Source of the DNA: Phallusia mammillata
Lineage: Eukaryota; Chordata; Ascidiacea; Phlebobranchia; Ascidiidae
Direction of reading: 5' to 3'
Assembly (NCBI GenBank): GCA_003260075.1
Contig: QLIY01000306.1
Location: forward strand, 98,842-162,841
Length of the DNA: 64,000 nt
Shown here: positions 59,470-64,000 of the stretch, one piece after another
Layout of the letters: every line of letters starts with the position of its first letter
How positions within the stretch are numbered: the stretch's first letter is position 1
The notes under the pieces: model-generated
What the model was told of the DNA's origin: nothing
Database searches by the model: none
The model's input: only the letters and a program-made list of their open reading frames with translations
Position numbers and translations under genes: made by a program

Positions 59470-59565
59470 ACGAAGCAGATGGCACATCTACATAACTATA
59501 TCTCTCATCTGTAAAAGTTTCATCCAAATTCATCAAATATTTCATGGCAAAAGAGGGTGGACAAA
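59189..59565 (-). CDS. Possible two exons of an unrecognised minus-strand gene
   Basis: A candidate exon 59565-59342 starts after acceptor ..CACCCTGCAG and reads CPPSFAMKYLMNLDETF, then ERYSYVDVPSASW. It is then broken by an 88-C run (59382-59469) and resumes as LDNPIIYPASPQK before donor AAAAAG|GTAAAA. A last exon 59226-59189 in matching phase gives GDLDNGQEEQQT and a stop. The peptide looks like real protein, but I cannot name a family. A 5' exon might lie near 59890-60010 (VWRAVTEANWWW), which is weaker still. Confidence 0.3.
59382..59469. repeat. Poly-C run, 88 bases
   Basis: It lies within the candidate minus-strand exon and changes its frame, as seen in lectin exons 23, 25 and 27. Confidence 0.75.
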
Positions 59566-60280
59566 CTGCAGGGTGGAAAAAGAGAAAAACAAACAAACAC
59601 ATGGAGCGAAATCAAAATGTGTACCCTTCAGGGAAGGGAACCCATAAAAAGCACTGATTACGAAAAGCTATAAACAAGTATACATTACTTGAAAGAATAG
59701 GAGTGTAAACTAACTTTAAATTAGTGCAATGTAGTTTCAAATTGTTTACACATTAATTAAATTATAATGTGAGTGGCTCAAGCCTGACAGCCTGTCACCT
59801 TTGTATTTGTTACAGTTTGAGTCAAAAAAACTTAACAGACACACCTATCAATGCAGCAGTTATGTTCCACCACCAATTTGCTTCAGTTACAGCACGCCAG
59901 ACATGTCCACATGTGTTGTAATTAAACGAAGAAAAATAGGGGTGGAATGTAGACGTACAGAACCCGAAAAGCAATCTTTGAAATACGCACGTGCTTTTTT
60001 GCAAAATGCAAACCACTGAAGCGGAACACAACAACACCAAAAAAAGGTAAAATTGTGACGTCTTCGATTTTATAAAGTTTATGCAATTTTCCAACTATAC
60101 TGTTACAATTCATTCACCTAACAGCAAAAATAAAAAATGTGCGATTTGTACGGAGATTGTGGATTTAATGCCTTAGTTCAAATATATCTATGATTTTTGA
60201 ATAAAACAGTCCCTTACGGTGCTTTTTTCTCTTTTAAAAATTAGTGCTCCACAAAAAAATTGTTCCATTTGTGTTCATTG

Positions 60281-61968
60281 ATGGCATCGTCGCGCTTAAT
60301 TTATTATCTCATACATGAGACAATCCGGTCTAAGTCAAGTTTAAATTTGTGCAAAAGCACTTGGATCAACGTTCAAAGGATAACAACAAAAGCATCAAGC
60401 GATCCATACACAGTACTGGGCTTGAGACGAGATGCAAACGAAACAACTGTAAAAAACGCTTACATAAAGTTGTCGAAAAAGTTTCACCCGGACAAAAACC
60501 CTGGCAATGAAGATGCTAAAGAAATGTTTCTTAAAATACAAAACAGTTACAGGGAAATCATGAAAAACATTCAACTGGAAGAACCAAAGCCAGAAGGTAT
60601 ATTGTTTATTATCTTTTTAGGCTACTTTTTGAAAATAATGCCTGTTCTAACCTATGTTTGTTGTTGTTATTTTTTTGTAATATCTTCTTAAATAGTTAGT
60701 AATGTTGTGTTTTACAAAGTGTTATTTGATTAGCACAACAGCCAAGGTGTTTTAACTTTTAAGTGTGACAAAACTGATTTGTGGGTCTGAATTTAGTGAA
60801 TGCATGTTGTTGTTTCTTTCCACATAATTTATGTATATTTTTTGACACTGTGCATTAATATTTTAAACAGATGAATCAGATCACATGACCAAGTATTCTT
60901 TTACGGTTTCTCCACTGGGTGTTGAAAACATGCCCCCAATTCCACTCCACCACAGGGAACCAATTAAATGGATGATCTTTTTTTTCTTGGTCATCGTTTG
61001 TTATATAGCTTTAGAGCAAATACCACGAAAAGTGGTAAGAAACCTTTAAACATTTTTTATCATACTTCAAAGTTGAGCTTAGTACTATAAATAATTTGCA
61101 GCTAAGGGAATGCTTGGGAAACTAGCTTGATTCAGTATTATACCTTTAATGTGTCTGGAATGCTATGATTTATAAACAGTTTCAGTTTAACTTATTGTGA
61201 AGAATGGTAGAAAGTAGTTTATCGTGTTCCAGCAACAGCTTGTGTCTATTTAGAGCAGTGGTTCTTAATGTTATATGGATCGTGTCCCACCTGACACCTT
61301 TTTTATCGCTGCGTAGTTGGCTCAGTTAACTGACCTGAGTTGCAATTTTAGATCGGACTTAAATTATCACAAAAAGCTACTTGCGTACCACCTGAAAAGT
61401 TTTGGCGTACCACTAGTGGTACGCGTAGTTTGAGAACCACTGCTTTAGAGTAAGAAACTTAGTAACATCACATATTACAAGCAAAATTATTCAGATTTAA
61501 AAATAAGTCGGACCTAAATATGGGACTGTGGTAGAAAAATATTATATAATAGTGCTGCTTGTTTCTTAACACTTTTGGTATTTTAAGTTTGTTGATAACA
61601 CCAATCACAGTCCACTGCTTTTAGATAGTTGAGAGTTTACCAAACTAACATTTTCTCACATTTACCCTTTTAACATGAAAAAAGTGTAGTTTTGTGTTTT
61701 AATAGCCACTGTGTTACAAAACATGTACATCACTTGTATTCTGAGATAAACACATATTTTTACCCGTTTCCTTCCCCACAAGGCCTTTCTGTAGTTTCTT
61801 ATATTTCTTTCTGTCAATGACTTACAGAAATCGGAATCCAAAGAAGAAATAATAAAACAAGTCACAGAACAGTACAAGGCTGAAATTCTTGAAGAGGAGC
61901 AGGAAAAAAGAGAAGCTGCTGACATTAAGAGTGAAATGAGGAGGACTATGAGTTCATTTCAAAAATGA
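60281..61968 (+). CDS. J-domain membrane co-chaperone, probably mitochondrial (DNAJC4/DNAJC30-like), 3 exons
   Basis: Exons 60281-60596, 60871-61034 and 61828-61968 give 206 residues. Residues 1-38 are basic and hydroxylated with no acid except one Glu, as in a mitochondrial presequence. The J domain starts at DPYTVLGLRRDA (41-52), with the catalytic HPD at 69-71 (KKFHPDKNPGN); this loop stimulates the ATPase of Hsp70. One membrane span is at about 138-154 (KWMIFFFLVIVCY). The C-terminal 46 residues are charged and helical, probably coiled coil (EEIIKQVTEQYKAEILEEE). The order presequence, J domain, late membrane span recalls DNAJC30, while the J-domain wording also recalls DNAJC4; I cannot separate them. 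An AATAAA is at 62449-62454. Confidence 0.85.
61256..61442. mobile_element. hAT-type MITE
   Basis: The ends are CAGTGGTTCTTAATG and, inverted, TTTGAGAACCACTG, flanked by ATTTAGAG and CTTTAGAG (7 of 8 bases). It lies in intron 2 of the J-domain gene and shares its end sequence with the element at 26863. Confidence 0.65.
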
Positions 61969-64000
61969 CTTTTCATGGTGTGGGATTCTATTTAAGGCAA
62001 AAATGTCACAAATTTCAAGTTACCTACTTCTTTTATTGAATAAGCTGGGGAGTAGAACTGACAAACAAACAGGAAATGCAGTACGACCCAGTTCCATACA
62101 GAAGCAACTTATTGTTTTTCTTGTGTAGTTTTGCTTTACAACATTGACTGTTTGTTGTTTTATATTGCAAACACTACCTTAAATCCATTTTTGTTTTTTG
62201 AAAAGACAATTTTATCTTACTCTACCTGAATTGACTTAAATCCAACTTTTTAAACTGGATTTGTTTCCTAAAAACAGAGAAAAGAAAACGTAGTAAAGGT
62301 AAATTGAAATTGAATAAGTTAAAAATTTGAAGAAAAAGTTTTGAATACATTTGGATTTGTTAAAACAGACAGTAAAAACACTGCTTTAACTTGGTGGTAC
62401 TAATTACATCATGTAACCACTCATTATTACCACATGGTAAGCAGTTTTAATAAACAGAAACAAAAAGCATGTAAAACTAATAATTTCCTAGACTTCCTAA
62501 AGCTCTAAATCAGGTTGGGTAATTAAAAAAATACTGGAATCTTGGCTTGGATATCTTATTTGTGACAATGTTCTCACATTCCAAATAACACTTGGATATC
62601 TTATTCGTGACAATGTTCTCACATTCCAAATAACAGAGGATACTGTGTGGTATTTAGTACCATCCATCTAACTAATCACTCAGTTAGTCTGGGAATCAGA
62701 GCAGTGATGGTGTTGCGTTTAAAATCCCCTTGTCCTTAGCTAGTTCATGAACAAAAATGAAACTGTTTTGTGCAGAGCGACTATTTATTGCAAGTGTAGA
62801 AAGAGTGCAGCTTGGCTGAGCTATTTGCAATCTGGGATAATACAGACATTCTCCTGATAGAAAGCAGGTAAGACTCTCCACATACAGACAAAAATGGTGA
62901 ATAGAGGTATTTACACACATGGCACTAAAAACACTAGTACATGGTCAAGCAGTTTTCAAAAAGTCTTTAACTAAAGAAAATTTAATTGGGGATTGGCATT
63001 GTAATGGTAAAGCAACAGTTCTCAACAATTCTAAGAATACAAAGCAAAAGCGCAGCGTTTAAACTAGCCCCCCCCCCCGAATATGGCAGACATACTGGCG
63101 CAGGCTGCATTCAAGCAGGTGCTGGATGAAGAATTGGACTTGATTAAGCTGGAATATGGCAGACATACTGGCGCAGGCTGCATTCAAACAGATGCTGGAC
63201 AATAAACTGTAATTGTATACAGCAGTAAGTATATGTTGGTTGGATTTACATTGTTTACCCAAATATGTTTAGTTCACAGAAGGAAATACACTCTGGAATG
63301 TCCTGTATGTACCCATTGCAGAAAGATATATTACATACTATTCAAGATGTCAGCTCGAATGGTGAAATGTTACGGCGGCGCTTACAGTCCTAAAAATGTA
63401 AAAAGGCATTATAACAACGCTGTCTTTATTTTGCATTTGCCTTGGAGTGGATTGCTTCATTTAACTTTGTCGACTAACACGAGCACTGCTTATATAGGCT
63501 ATTGGTTCTGTATAGGTTGTGTTGTCCAAGCCGGCAAATATATTTAACTTGTACAGGAAAATAATGGCGGGTAAGTTTAGGAAAATTAACTTTGTTCCTT
63601 ATTCTATGGCTGTTGCGTCTAAACGATTTATTAAATCACTAATTTAAATATGTTTGTGGCTTCCTTATTAAACTAAAATTATAGTTTACATATTAAACTT
63701 GCAATTGACGTTTACATCAAACTACTAAGAAAATCGTTAACGCTTTTATTTACAAAAGAGTTGAAATTGAAGGTTGGCATGCAACCAAATACGTTTTACA
63801 CAACTATAGGTTCTCAAATCCAATAAATTTGATGTCGTTATTACTAGAGATGTACCGAATATTCGGTTTGCCGAATTTATTCGGCCATTTTCGCAAAGAT
63901 TCGGTTTCGGCCGAATAACTTGTTGCGATTCGGGAATCTTTTACGAACACACATTCAAAGCGTTAAACGTGCTTTTTCTACTTAGTAAGGTACCACACAA
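61969..64000. other. Downstream region, mostly without recognised genes
   Basis: Contents seen: a 46-bp tandem duplication ('ggatatcttatttgtgacaa') at 62545-62637, a second duplication ('gaatatggcagacatactgg') at 63079-63187 next to a C run, and the start of a 'gatgtaccgaatattcgg' repeat at 63850, cut by the window end. Confidence 0.5.
63557..63570 (+). CDS. Possible tiny first exon
   Basis: Acceptor-like TTAACTTGTACAG is followed by GAAAATA, ATGGCGG and a strong donor GTAAGTTT. Tunicates use spliced-leader trans-splicing, so an acceptor just before a start codon is meaningful. The downstream exon would lie outside the window. Confidence 0.25.

Noticed and set aside
60260-60280. Longer N-terminus for the J-domain protein
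   Set aside because: The extra seven codons start at TTG; the first ATG is at 60281 and gives a good targeting-peptide-like start.

Overview
The window is animal nuclear DNA. It is AT-rich, with many short exons, GT-AG introns and abundant small non-autonomous transposons. Gene content and compactness point to a tunicate, most likely an ascidian such as Ciona or a relative. That is an inference from style and protein families; I could not run a search.

Region 1-4048 has no recognisable gene. Region 4049-49239 (+) holds one very large multi-exon gene that I read as about 54 exons. Splice phases agree from a signal-peptide exon to one transmembrane exon and a short tail. The predicted protein is about 2,400 residues, type I, and built almost wholly of extracellular lectin and adhesion modules. 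In order: four C-type lectin domains (CTLD), an F5/8 type C (discoidin) domain with a trefoil exon inserted in it, a second trefoil, a shortened CTLD, a SUEL/galactose-binding lectin domain, a second F5/8 C domain, an LCCL domain, seven more CTLDs, stalk, membrane span, tail. Only some CTLDs keep the EPN or QPD plus WND-type calcium/sugar-binding residues.

Region 51837-57508 (-) is a complete nine-exon twinfilin gene, convergent with the lectin gene. Region 59189-59565 (-) may hold exons of an unrecognised gene. Region 60281-61968 (+) is a three-exon J-domain membrane protein, probably a mitochondrial co-chaperone. A possible tiny first exon lies near 63557.

Introns and spacers carry hAT-type MITEs with 8-bp target duplications, tRNA-like SINEs, fold-back elements, a minisatellite and an array of TGACGTCA-like palindromes. 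One small repeat contains what looks like an intact hammerhead self-cleaving ribozyme (20351-20402, minus), with several decayed relatives.

The assembly has clear faults. About 29 short G/C runs of roughly 8-11 bases and five single n's often join near-identical (probably allelic) copies, and long homopolymers break three lectin exons. Every run is G before about 34.5 kb and C after about 35.4 kb, which suggests two oppositely oriented pieces joined near 34.7 kb. The lectin gene model there (CTLD8) and near 29.2-29.7 kb (CTLD6) is damaged.
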